DNA from: G965222505 sp965222505
GTDB taxonomy: Bacteria > Bacteroidota > Rhodothermia > Rhodothermales > DATKEJ01
DNA length: 64,000 bases
Direction: 5' to 3'
NCBI GenBank assembly: GCA_965222505.1
Contig: OZ244956.1
Coordinates: 2,790,001-2,854,000 of the forward strand
Every line of letters starts with the position of its first letter. Position 1 is the stretch's first letter. Position numbers and translations under genes: made by a program. The notes beneath the pieces are model-generated. The model worked only from the letters and a program-made list of their open reading frames with translations. It was not told where the DNA came from and did no database searches. Below are positions 1-7,617 of the stretch, one piece after another.

Positions 1-1
1 C

Positions 2-988
2 GTGCAGCACCAGGCAGGCCAACTCATGTTCTACTCGAATGTGGCCTATAGTCGCATTCGAGCTCAGGCGGCGAAGGCTGTGGCACAAATGATGCCGGAG
101 GGATTGCAGCATGTGTTTTTCTGCAATTCAGGCTCCGAGGCCAACGAGGCCGCCCTCAAACTCGCTCGGAAATGGACCGGCAAGACCGGCATCATCGCCA
201 TGGAGGGTAGTTTTCACGGGCGGACGCTGGGCAGTTTGGCCACTACCTGGGCATCCAAGTATCGTGCTCCTTATGCAGAGGTACTGCCCCCTACGCACTT
301 CGTCCCGTTTGGGGATCCAGAGGCCGTGGCCAAGCAACTAAAAACAGGAGACATCGCCGCCGTTATTCTGGAGCCGATCCAGAGCATGGCCGGGATTCAG
401 GTGGCCTCAACGTCATATTTCGAACAGTTGCGGGTGCTGTGTGACCAATACGGGGCCGCGCTGATTTTTGACGAGGTGCAGACCGGCGTTGGCCGAACGG
501 GCACCTTCTCGATTTCCGAATCGCTGAGGGTATTTCCGGACCTAAGTACGATGGCAAAAAGCCTCGGAGCGGGTGTACCTGTGGGGGCGACGTTTGTATC
601 GGATGCCATCGCCCAATCGGTCAAATACGGCGATCAGGGCACCACCTTCGGCGGGGGGATGCTGGCGATGGCGGCGGTGCGGGCAACCGTAGAGACGTTA
701 CAGGAAGACGATTTAATGGCCCAGGCCCATCACATTTTTGACCATATTCATTCGGCGCTGTCTACCAAGGTAGCTGCCGTGCGCGGGAAGGGGTGCCTGA
801 TCGGAGTCGAACTGCACGGGCGGGTTGCGCCGGTATTGGCGGCACTTAGGGAAGCAAGGGTATTAGCCGGTGGAGCCGTGCCGCCGAACGTCATGCGCCT
901 GATGCCGGCCCTGAACACCACCGACGAAGAACTGGAGCACTTCTGTACCGCGATGGTGCAAGCCCTCTCGACCGTAGAAACTGTATGA
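2..988 (+). CDS. argD: Acetylornithine aminotransferase (5' end outside window)
   Basis: Class-III PLP-dependent aminotransferase that converts N-acyl-glutamate semialdehyde to N-acyl-ornithine in arginine synthesis, in the cytoplasm. The frame is open to the window edge, so the start and roughly the first 60-80 residues are missing. Visible signatures are NSGSEANEAALK (about residue 42 of the visible part), FHGRTLGS, the PLP-pairing aspartate in LIFDEVQTGVGRTG (D157), the Schiff-base lysine in MAKSLGAG (K186), and the GTTFGGG phosphate loop. The stop overlaps the next start (ATGA at 985-988), so it is translationally coupled to argF'. The family also contains LysJ and GabT enzymes, but the adjacent arg genes settle the assignment. 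The acyl group (acetyl or succinyl) cannot be read from this gene. Confidence 0.93.
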   Translation: MQHQAGQLMFYSNVAYSRIRAQAAKAVAQMMPEGLQHVFFCNSGSEANEAALKLARKWTGKTGIIAMEGSFHGRTLGSLATTWASKYRAPYAEVLPPTHFVPFGDPEAVAKQLKTGDIAAVILEPIQSMAGIQVASTSYFEQLRVLCDQYGAALIFDEVQTGVGRTGTFSISESLRVFPDLSTMAKSLGAGVPVGATFVSDAIAQSVKYGDQGTTFGGGMLAMAAVRATVETLQEDDLMAQAHHIFDHIHSALSTKVAAVRGKGCLIGVELHGRVAPVLAALREARVLAGGAVPPNVMRLMPALNTTDEELEHFCTAMVQALSTVETV

Positions 989-2007
989 CCACACCAGATA
1001 CCCCCCGGCATATCCTCAACTGGCACGAACTGGACCGGGCTGTTTGGGACCGGTGCCTCGAATCGGCTTTGCAGCATGAAGCCGACCGTCGTTGGACGAA
1101 TGCAGCGCACGGGCGAAGTATGGGGTTGTTGTTCTTCAATGCGTCGCTGAGGACCCGGACCTCTATGGAACTGGCCGGAAGGGAATTGGGTGCCCACATG
1201 ACCACCCTGAACATGACCCAGGGCCTATGGGGCATGGCCTGGGAGCAGGGGGTGCCCATGGCCGGAACCGCCGCCGAGCACATCACCGAGGCGATGGGGG
1301 TGCTTTCCCAGTATTATGCAGCACTGGGGGTTCGGCTGTTTGCCAACTTCGAGACCTACGCCCCCGACCGGCAGGATGCCCGGATGCGGCAGCTTATGGC
1401 CGCAGCTTCGGTGCCGGTCGTCAACCTGGAATCGGCATTTTACCACCCCTGCCAGGGTCTTGCCGATGCAGCCACCATCGCCAGACAATTTCAGGGTGAT
1501 GTTGCAGGCCGGCAATTCGTATTGACCTGGGCATATCACCCCAAGGCCCTCCCGATGGCTGTGCCCAACTCGGCCTTGTTGATGGCGGCTCGCTTGGGGA
1601 TGAACGTCACCGTCGCCCGGCCCGAAGGCTATGAACTTGACGAAGCCGTGATGACCCAGGCCCGGTGCTATGCCGAGGCCCAAGGCACCCACCTGAAAGA
1701 AGTGGATGACCCTGATGCCGCATATGTCGGGGCCGATGTCATATACGCGAAGGCATGGGGTGGATCACTGGCCTACACCGATCCAGAGCGAGAACGATCT
1801 CTTCGGGGAGAACACAGCGGTTGGCGCGTGACCCAGGCGCGTATGGACCGGACGCGGCAGGGCGTATTCATGCACTGCCTGCCGGTGCGGCGTGGGGTGG
1901 TTGTGGACGATGCCGTATTGGACGGGCCGCAGACCGTCCATTTACAACAAGCAGGCTTTCGGCTGCATGCCCAGAAGGCCATGCTGGAATATGTGTGGGA
2001 TTTATAA
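985..2007 (+). CDS. argF': N-acetyl/N-succinyl-L-ornithine carbamoyltransferase (ArgF' type)
   Basis: Transfers carbamoyl phosphate to an N-acylated ornithine, the variant of the urea-cycle step used by Bacteroidota and Xanthomonas. Carbamoyl-phosphate loop SLRTRTS lies at about residues 54-60, HPCQGLAD near the middle, and HCLPVRRG near the end. The stretch VLTWAYHPKALPMAVPNSAL closely matches my recollection of Xanthomonas N-acetylornithine carbamoyltransferase, and the length (340 aa) also fits that enzyme (about 339 aa). The residue reported to separate acetyl (Glu) from succinyl (Pro) enzymes appears to be Ala97 here, in GTAAEHI, so the natural substrate is open. The gene overlaps argD by 4 bases and lies 9 bases before argB. 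Ordinary OTC is unlikely. Confidence 0.9.
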   Translation: MTTPDTPRHILNWHELDRAVWDRCLESALQHEADRRWTNAAHGRSMGLLFFNASLRTRTSMELAGRELGAHMTTLNMTQGLWGMAWEQGVPMAGTAAEHITEAMGVLSQYYAALGVRLFANFETYAPDRQDARMRQLMAAASVPVVNLESAFYHPCQGLADAATIARQFQGDVAGRQFVLTWAYHPKALPMAVPNSALLMAARLGMNVTVARPEGYELDEAVMTQARCYAEAQGTHLKEVDDPDAAYVGADVIYAKAWGGSLAYTDPERERSLRGEHSGWRVTQARMDRTRQGVFMHCLPVRRGVVVDDAVLDGPQTVHLQQAGFRLHAQKAMLEYVWDL

Positions 2008-2016
2008 AGCCTTGTT

Positions 2017-2802
2017 ATGGTTGTCGTTAAGATAGGTGGTGCACTCATTGATGAAGCCGGAGCGCCCGATGCACTCTGGACGGCCCTGCGTACTGTACAG
2101 GCCAGACAGCCGGTGGTATTGGTACATGGTGGGGGCGGGTATGCCAGTCAGGTAGCTAGGCGGTTGGGACACACGCCGCGCATTGTGCAAGGCCGCCGGG
2201 TGACAACCGACTTAGACCTGGAAATCATCCTGTGGACGCTCCGTGGAGCACTCAATGCCCGCCTTACAGCCCAGGCACGAAGCGTCGGCATACAAGCCGT
2301 AGGGGTGTCTGGTGTAGACGACGGCCTCGTGCAGGTTGAGCGTCGGTCCCCGTGGAACATAGACGGGGAAAGGGTTGATTTCGGTTGGGTTGGGGATGTA
2401 AAGGGGGGGCATGTGGATCTGCTCTATTTGCTTCTGGAGGCTGGACGTTTGCCCATCGTTGCACCGATGGGGAGTGATGCCGCAGGTCAGATTTACAATG
2501 TCAATGCCGATACGGTGGCCGTCACGCTCGCCCAGGCGTTGGGGGCCGATCAACTGTACCTCGTAACGGAAGTTGGCGGGGTGTTTCGGGGTCCGGCAGA
2601 TCCGGCCTCCCGGTTGGCAACATGCTCCCGGCAGGATTTTGAGACGGGCTTGACCGAAGGCTGGATCACAGGGGGAATGCGGGTCAAATTGAACGTTGCC
2701 TTTCAGGCGCTGGACAGCGGCATTTCTGATGTGTTTATTCTGGCACCCGACCAATTGCTCAACCCCGAACAGGGCACCCTAATCGTAGAGAAATCCCCAT
2801 GA
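2017..2802 (+). CDS. argB: Acetylglutamate kinase family protein
   Basis: Amino-acid kinase that phosphorylates N-acylglutamate, the second step of arginine synthesis. The N-terminal lysine and glycines (VVVKIGGALID, K5) and the VHGGGG loop (36-41) form the ATP/substrate site. NVNADTVA and LVTEVGGV mark the C-terminal nucleotide-binding half, and ITGGMRVKL is the conserved ATP-binding end segment. At 261 aa it has normal length and has no N-terminal helix extension of the type found in arginine-inhibited ArgB, so feedback inhibition may act elsewhere. It starts 9 bases after argF' and its stop overlaps argE (ATGA at 2799-2802). In Bacteroidota the true substrate can be N-succinylglutamate, which the sequence does not reveal. 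Confidence 0.92.
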   Translation: MVVVKIGGALIDEAGAPDALWTALRTVQARQPVVLVHGGGGYASQVARRLGHTPRIVQGRRVTTDLDLEIILWTLRGALNARLTAQARSVGIQAVGVSGVDDGLVQVERRSPWNIDGERVDFGWVGDVKGGHVDLLYLLLEAGRLPIVAPMGSDAAGQIYNVNADTVAVTLAQALGADQLYLVTEVGGVFRGPADPASRLATCSRQDFETGLTEGWITGGMRVKLNVAFQALDSGISDVFILAPDQLLNPEQGTLIVEKSP

Positions 2803-3896
2803 TGGAAGAAACCTTGGCAACCAATGTCCGGGATGTACTGGACCTGCACAAGCGGCTGGTGGCCTTCCCGTCACTCAGCCATGAAGAAGGCCCCATTGCT
2901 GATTTTGTTGCGGCGTATGTTCAGGATTCGGGTTTGCCGGTGCATCGGATGGAGGACAACATCTGGTTTACATTGGGCACCGGGGAGGATGGGCTCTTGT
3001 TGGCCACGCACCTGGACGTGGTGCCGCCATCGGCCACGCATCCCTTTCCGCCGTTTGAAGCCACCCTGCATGAAGGCCACATCTATGGCCGAGGCACGGT
3101 CGATGCCAAGGCGAGTGTAGCTACTATGATGCAGGCTGTCCTGGAACTGGCATCAGAAGGCTATACGCCCCCCAATGGGCAGGTTATGGTAGCCCTCACC
3201 ACCTGTGAAGAAACTGGAGGGATCGACAACGGTATGGAAGCGCTACGGCCCCATCTGCCTCCGGTACATGCCGCGCTGATCGGCGAGCCGACGGAGCTTC
3301 AGCCCTGTGTGGCCCAAAAGGGACTCCTCATCCTGAATATTGATGCGCACGGCAAAACGGCCCATGCCGCCCGTGCCCACCTTGGCGACAATGCCCTGTA
3401 CCACGCTGCGCGGGATTTGCTACGCGTGGAGAGCATGACCTTCCACCGGGAAGACCCGTTCCTTGGTAAACCTACCATCACAGCTACGACCATTGAAGGC
3501 GGCACGGCCCGAAATGTGGTACCGGACCGCTGCCGGTTCACCCTGGACATCCGCAGTACGCCCGCCTATACCCATGAAGAACTTACCGCGATGGTCGGGG
3601 AAGCCTTGTCCTCCGGGGTAAGCATCCGGTCCGCCCGTATCATCCCGGTTTCTACCCCCGCAGATGCCCGAATTGTACAGGCCTGTCTGAAGGCCCAGCC
3701 AGGGGCAGAACCCTTCGGTTCTCCCACAGCCTCCGACTGGATTTTCCTCGCCGACGTCCCGGCGGTGAAGATCGGTCCTGGCCAAAGCGCGTTGTCGCAC
3801 ACGCCACAAGAACACGTCCCTGTTACGCAGTTGATACAGGGGGTTGCCGTCTATAAACGCATCATCCGGGCCTATTTTGAGGAGTCATCATCATGA
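2799..3896 (+). CDS. argE: M20-family acetylornithine deacetylase/desuccinylase
   Basis: Zinc-dependent hydrolase expected to remove the acyl group from N-acyl-citrulline or N-acyl-ornithine. Because the carbamoyltransferase upstream uses an acylated substrate, N-acylcitrulline is the likely natural substrate. The M20 metal ligands are in place: ATHLDVV (H71, D73), GRGTVDAKAS (D102), catalytic Glu in TTCEETGG (E137/E138), GEPTE (E163) and a C-terminal SALSHTPQEHV histidine. At 365 aa it matches ArgE/DapE length. The gene overlaps both neighbours by 4 bases. DapE is the main alternative, but its position between argB and argH argues for ArgE. Confidence 0.88.
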   Translation: MMEETLATNVRDVLDLHKRLVAFPSLSHEEGPIADFVAAYVQDSGLPVHRMEDNIWFTLGTGEDGLLLATHLDVVPPSATHPFPPFEATLHEGHIYGRGTVDAKASVATMMQAVLELASEGYTPPNGQVMVALTTCEETGGIDNGMEALRPHLPPVHAALIGEPTELQPCVAQKGLLILNIDAHGKTAHAARAHLGDNALYHAARDLLRVESMTFHREDPFLGKPTITATTIEGGTARNVVPDRCRFTLDIRSTPAYTHEELTAMVGEALSSGVSIRSARIIPVSTPADARIVQACLKAQPGAEPFGSPTASDWIFLADVPAVKIGPGQSALSHTPQEHVPVTQLIQGVAVYKRIIRAYFEESSS

Positions 3897-5188
3897 AAAA
3901 ACTCTGGCAAAAAGACACCGTTGCTGCCGATTGGGTGATCCGGTTTACCGTAGGGGAAGACCTCCGCTGGGATACGCTCCTGCTGCCCTATGATGTAGCG
4001 GGTACCCGTGCCCACGCCTGGGCCTTGTCTGAAATGGGTATCCTGAAGCCGGCAGAGTTTGAAGCCATAGGCGAAGCCCTGGACGCGCTCCTGGTGGCCT
4101 ATGAGGCCGGTGAGGTGGAAGTCACAACGGCGGATGAAGACTGTCACACGGTCATTGAACACCACCTGGCATCGCATCTGGGCGATGTGGGGCAGAAGAT
4201 TCACGCCGGGCGTTCCCGCAATGATCAGGTGCTGGTGGCGTTGCGTCTATTTTTGCGGGATGCGATAGCGGATATTGCCGATCAGGTCCGTCAGCTGGGC
4301 GAGGCGTTGTGTGATTTGGGCGAGCGCTATCAGGGGGCTTTGATGCCCGGCTACACCCACATGCAACCCGCCATGCCGACGACGGCGGGCCTTTGGGCAA
4401 TGGGTTATGCCGAGTTGTTGGTTTCTGACCTTGCCCATCTTCGGACGGCATCGGATCAAATCAATGTGTCGCCGTGGGGGAGTGCAGCCGGGTATGCGGT
4501 GCCATACCTCGATATGCCCCGCGATGCCGTGGCTGAACGGCTTGGCTTTCGGGGTGTGCAGCGGCATGTGACGGCGGTACAGTTGTCGAGAGGGAAGTTA
4601 GAGTTGGGGGTGGTACATGCGCTGATTCAGGTGGCCGGTACCATCAACCGCATGGCTTCCGATCTGGTATTGTACAACACGGCGGCCTACGGGTTTGTGA
4701 CCTTGCCGGTCGCATTTTGCACGGGGTCCTCCATTATGCCCCAGAAGCGGAACCCCGATGTGCTGGAGTTGGCGCGGGCCTATTACCATCGGTTGTTGGC
4801 TGAGTGTAACCTGTTGTTGACGCTTCCGGCGAACATGTCATCCGGGTACCACCGCGATTTACAGTTGACCAAGGAAGCGGTAATGCGAAGTGTGTTATTG
4901 GGCCAGGATTTGCTTTCGGCGGCATCGGAAGTGGTACCCGGCGTAACGTTTGATGTGGCCGGTATGGCAGCAGCTTGTCCGCCTGCGTTGTTTGCCACCG
5001 CGCATGCACTGGAGCAAGTGGAGCAGGGGATACCCTTCCGGCAGGCCTACCGGGAGACCGGCAAGCAGTTGGACGCGCTCAAGCGCCCGGCAGTGGATGA
5101 GGCCCTGAAGGCCTATAAGATTGCCGGAGGGCCGAGGCATATCCGGCCGGATGAAGTGCGTGCGGCGTTGCATCAGGGTGGGTTTTAG
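3893..5188 (+). CDS. argH: Argininosuccinate lyase
   Basis: Splits argininosuccinate into arginine and fumarate, the last step of the pathway. Fumarase/aspartase superfamily motifs are present: HAGRSRNDQ (104-112), GYTHMQPA (153-160) and the flexible signature loop GSSIMPQKRNPD (278-289) carrying the catalytic serine. At 431 aa it is slightly shorter than the E. coli protein (457) but complete, ending VRAALHQGGF. It overlaps argE by 4 bases and is the last gene of the arg operon. It is followed by a dispersed repeat (5206-5309) and a hairpin terminator. Confidence 0.95.
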   Translation: MKKLWQKDTVAADWVIRFTVGEDLRWDTLLLPYDVAGTRAHAWALSEMGILKPAEFEAIGEALDALLVAYEAGEVEVTTADEDCHTVIEHHLASHLGDVGQKIHAGRSRNDQVLVALRLFLRDAIADIADQVRQLGEALCDLGERYQGALMPGYTHMQPAMPTTAGLWAMGYAELLVSDLAHLRTASDQINVSPWGSAAGYAVPYLDMPRDAVAERLGFRGVQRHVTAVQLSRGKLELGVVHALIQVAGTINRMASDLVLYNTAAYGFVTLPVAFCTGSSIMPQKRNPDVLELARAYYHRLLAECNLLLTLPANMSSGYHRDLQLTKEAVMRSVLLGQDLLSAASEVVPGVTFDVAGMAAACPPALFATAHALEQVEQGIPFRQAYRETGKQLDALKRPAVDEALKAYKIAGGPRHIRPDEVRAALHQGGF

Positions 5189-5205
5189 CAGCACCAGCAG
5201 AGCAT

Positions 5206-5309
5206 GTCATGGCGAGGAGCGCCTCCAGTGCGACGCGGCCATCCCATTACGAGCGGATGCGCCTGGAATGGGATCGCCACACCCTGCTAGACGCGGGGTT
5301 CGCGATGAC
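5206..5309. repeat. Dispersed ~100-bp imperfect palindrome, copy 1
   Basis: Starts GTCATGGCGAGGAG and ends GGGGTTCGCGATGAC. The arms GCCATCCCATT and AATGGGATCGCCAC fold back around an 18-base centre. The same architecture recurs at 16283-16373, 46636-46739 and 54105-54208, always intergenic. It sits immediately downstream of argH. Confidence 0.85.
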
Positions 5310-5316
5310 AGAGCAC

Positions 5317-5353
5317 AAAAAAGGCGGATCAGCGTTGAGCCGAGCCGCCTTTT
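5317..5353. terminator. Bidirectional hairpin terminator between argH and the OmpA/PKD gene
   Basis: AAAAAAGGCGG (5317-5327) pairs with CCGCCTTTT (5345-5353). The A-run and T-run on either side make it a plausible rho-independent terminator for both convergent transcripts. Confidence 0.7.
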
Positions 5354-5376
5354 AGCGTTTTTGATGCGCGGAGGAT

Positions 5377-6951
5377 TTAGTTGTCCTCGTCCATCTCGAA
5401 GCTGTCTACGATGATGGAGTCGACGCGGCGGTTGCGGCGGCCGTCAACCCCTTTTCCGGCGAGCGGATCGCGGCCGAGGCCACGGGCGAAGAGGCGGCTC
5501 GGAGCGATGCCATTGTCGATGTAGTATTGTTCAACGGCTTTAGCGCGGGCTTCGGAGAGGCGGCGCGGGCGGCGTTCGCCACGGTCGGCATAGCCATCGA
5601 GGCGGACCAGCATTTCGGCGCACTCTACGAGTTTTTCGATGTTCTCATCGAGGAGCGCTTTGGCTTCATCTGTGAGTTCGGCGCTGTTTTTCTCGAAGAA
5701 GACCGAGTTGAGTTCGGTGATGTCCGAGCAGCGGAAGGCGCGCACCATCAGGTTCAGGTCGCGGCGGTCGGAGCCTTTACAGTTGGTCACTTCCAGCGAA
5801 ATGGTATAGTCGCCGGGGTCATCATAGGAGTGCGTCGCTGAGGCAGAGGAGGCGCTGCCACCGTCGCCGAAGTTCCATTGGTAAGCGTACGGCTCGGTCC
5901 CATTGACTTGTGCTGAGAAGGTCACCGTTTCGCCGATGACGAGGTCCGTCGGGTCAGCGGTGATGGTGACGATTTCAGCGGGGTCCGGGCACGGATCAAA
6001 CACGTTGACCATTTTGCTGCGGCTGTCCGAGCCTTCGCTGTTCGAAGCCGTCACGGATACTGTATAGTCGCCGGGGGCGGTATAGGTATGAGTGACGGTC
6101 AGGCCGGTGGCCGTGGTGCCATCGCCCAGGTCCCATACGACATCTGTGGGGTCACAGGCATCGTCGTTGATAGTGGCCGTGAAGGTAGCGGATTGGCCAA
6201 GTTCGACGCGGTCTGGACCATCCATGGAGAGGATGCGGGCAGGTTCGCAGGCGGGCTTGAAGCTGTACCGCAAGCCGAGGCCATAGAAGCCGAGCAGGTC
6301 AAAGTTGGTTTCGTCTCCGTCAACGCCGGGGTCGGCGGCATCGAGCTTGTCGTCACCGAAGCCGTAGAAACCTGTCATCTCCAGGAAAAGAGAGGTTTGG
6401 CGCGAGAGCACGTAGTCCAGACCGAAGCCTAGGACTGGCCCAAAGGCCGTTTCGCTCTGGGAGCTTTCGCCTACTGGCGTAAAGGAGGCAAACGAGAGGT
6501 TTACCCCGCCATGCACGTAAGGCGAGAGCCGCTTGGAGGGCAGTACCATAAACCGCAGCATCACCGGAATGGTGAGCCGGGTTGTTGAGGATTCGTCCTC
6601 GTCCAGTACCGGGACTAAGCCATCGTCAAAGTCAAAGTTATTGTTGATTTCCGGATAGTTCCCGAACTGAAGGCCGAGGGATAGCGACCATGCAGGTGTG
6701 AAGGCATATCCAATTTCAGCACCAAGTGAGTAGCTGGCATCGGAAAGGTGATCGCTAATCGCCAGGCTGGTGAAATCTTCGCCCGGCTCCTCGTCTCGGT
6801 CCCCACCATAGGTCGAGAAACCGACACGCGCATTCAGGAAGAGGGATTTATCTGCTCGCTTGCTTTGAGCAAGGGCTTCATTGCTTCCTGTGGTAAAAAG
6901 CAAGAGCAGCGCACAGCTGGTCAGAAGCAGTGAACGCAGGCTTGTGGTCAT
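5377..6951 (-). CDS. Outer-membrane OmpA-family protein with two PKD domains
   Basis: Predicted outer-membrane/periplasmic peptidoglycan-anchoring protein. I place the start at 6951 (MTTSLRSLLLTSCALLLLF, signal peptide ending NEALAQ) because GGAG lies 9 bases upstream; an in-frame extension to 7017 has no signal sequence. Order: signal peptide; a porin-like beta-barrel of about 200 residues (LNARVGFSTYGG to LGLRYSF); two PKD domains, each with the WDLGDGTTATG / WNFGDGGSASS turn and an AxSHSYxxPGDYT-type end; then an OmpA C-terminal domain with NSAELTDEAKALLDEN, RLDGYADRGERRP and NRRVD. The D and R peptidoglycan-binding positions appear intact. Monocistronic, facing argH and separated from it by a bidirectional terminator. 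Substrate or role beyond envelope anchoring is unknown. Confidence 0.85.
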   Translation of the reverse strand: MTTSLRSLLLTSCALLLLFTTGSNEALAQSKRADKSLFLNARVGFSTYGGDRDEEPGEDFTSLAISDHLSDASYSLGAEIGYAFTPAWSLSLGLQFGNYPEINNNFDFDDGLVPVLDEDESSTTRLTIPVMLRFMVLPSKRLSPYVHGGVNLSFASFTPVGESSQSETAFGPVLGFGLDYVLSRQTSLFLEMTGFYGFGDDKLDAADPGVDGDETNFDLLGFYGLGLRYSFKPACEPARILSMDGPDRVELGQSATFTATINDDACDPTDVVWDLGDGTTATGLTVTHTYTAPGDYTVSVTASNSEGSDSRSKMVNVFDPCPDPAEIVTITADPTDLVIGETVTFSAQVNGTEPYAYQWNFGDGGSASSASATHSYDDPGDYTISLEVTNCKGSDRRDLNLMVRAFRCSDITELNSVFFEKNSAELTDEAKALLDENIEKLVECAEMLVRLDGYADRGERRPRRLSEARAKAVEQYYIDNGIAPSRLFARGLGRDPLAGKGVDGRRNRRVDSIIVDSFEMDEDN

Positions 6952-7013
6952 GATGTAATCTCCGTAGTTGCTATAGGTCGTGAATTTGCAGGCGGATGCG
7001 GCCCCTTTTGAGT

Positions 7014-7028
7014 GCACATCTTATGTGC
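7014..7028. promoter_or_regulatory. Perfect 15-bp palindrome upstream of the OmpA/PKD gene
   Basis: GCACAT-CTT-ATGTGC lies about 60 bp before the start codon of the leftward OmpA/PKD gene. A repressor or activator half-site pair is plausible; no protein is assigned. Confidence 0.35.
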
Positions 7029-7195
7029 CTGATCCCGGTCTCAATAATCCGAAATATGGCCCGGAATTGCAAATGTGGACTTTATTAAAAATATGTAGGG
7101 GAAATACCTACAGATCCAGAAGGCAAACGCAGAACAAGCACACCCTGCAAAGGGTCGAAAAGAGCTGTGAGAGGAACATACGAGGGAAGGACAAA

Positions 7196-7216
7196 CCGGT
7201 GCGAAAAAAGCACCGG
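7196..7216 (-). terminator. Hairpin downstream of rpsT
   Basis: CCGGTGC (7196-7202) pairs perfectly with GCACCGG (7210-7216) around a 7-base loop, 7 bases past the rpsT stop. On the minus strand it is followed by TTTGTCC, a weak T-tract. It is probably a terminator or 3'-end stabiliser. Confidence 0.5.
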
Positions 7217-7222
7217 CCCATA

Positions 7223-7477
7223 CTATCCCAGCGTGCCTACATGCTTCTCTAATTGGCTCTTGTAATTGGCAGCCTTGTTGGCGTGAATAACACCCTTACG
7301 CGCCAGACGGTCCAGGTGGGCCTTGGTATCATTGAGCAGGGTCTGTGCAGCGGCCTTATCATCCGTCGCACGGAGTTGCTTGATCATCGAGCGCACGGTG
7401 CTTATCTGGTACCGGTTACGGGCACGGCGTTTGGCCGTTTGACGCACCCGCTTCAGGGCCGATTTATGGTTAGCCAT
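7223..7477 (-). CDS. rpsT: 30S ribosomal protein S20
   Basis: Small basic protein (84 aa) that binds 16S rRNA early in 30S assembly. The N-terminus MANHKSALKRVRQTAKRRAR and the C-terminal VIHANKAANYKSQLEKHV are characteristic of S20, and the length is typical. It is a single-gene unit with a hairpin after the stop and a distinctive inverted-repeat/promoter-like motif before it (7491-7523), the short version of a motif also found before the S41 protease and pepE genes. In many bacteria S20 represses its own translation; nothing in the leader shows this directly. Confidence 0.97.
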   Translation of the reverse strand: MANHKSALKRVRQTAKRRARNRYQISTVRSMIKQLRATDDKAAAQTLLNDTKAHLDRLARKGVIHANKAANYKSQLEKHVGTLG

Positions 7478-7490
7478 GAAAGACGTTTCT

Positions 7491-7523
7491 AGTTTATATC
7501 CGTTCTTTGCAAAATCAAAGAAC
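7491..7523 (-). promoter_or_regulatory. Inverted repeat with promoter-like flank before rpsT
   Basis: On the minus strand GTTCTTTG-ATTTTG-CAAAGAAC (7523-7502) is a perfect inverted repeat followed directly by GGATATAAAC. The CAAAGAA-GATATAA block recurs at 9451-9470 and 14461-14480, each time pointing into the neighbouring gene. TTTG followed about 17 bases later by TATAAAC resembles a Bacteroidota -33/-7 promoter. Confidence 0.5.
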
Positions 7524-7617
7524 CTGTATCAGGTTTCAGGCGCAAATATTTAGCTTCGCAAAATAACAAGGGGCCAGCCCTAAAGTCAAATCTGATCTTG
7601 ATGAAGAACAGGGGAGG

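Noticed and set aside
2..988. Treating the first gene as complete
   Set aside because: The frame is open to base 2 and the family N-terminus is missing, so the gene is cut by the window edge.
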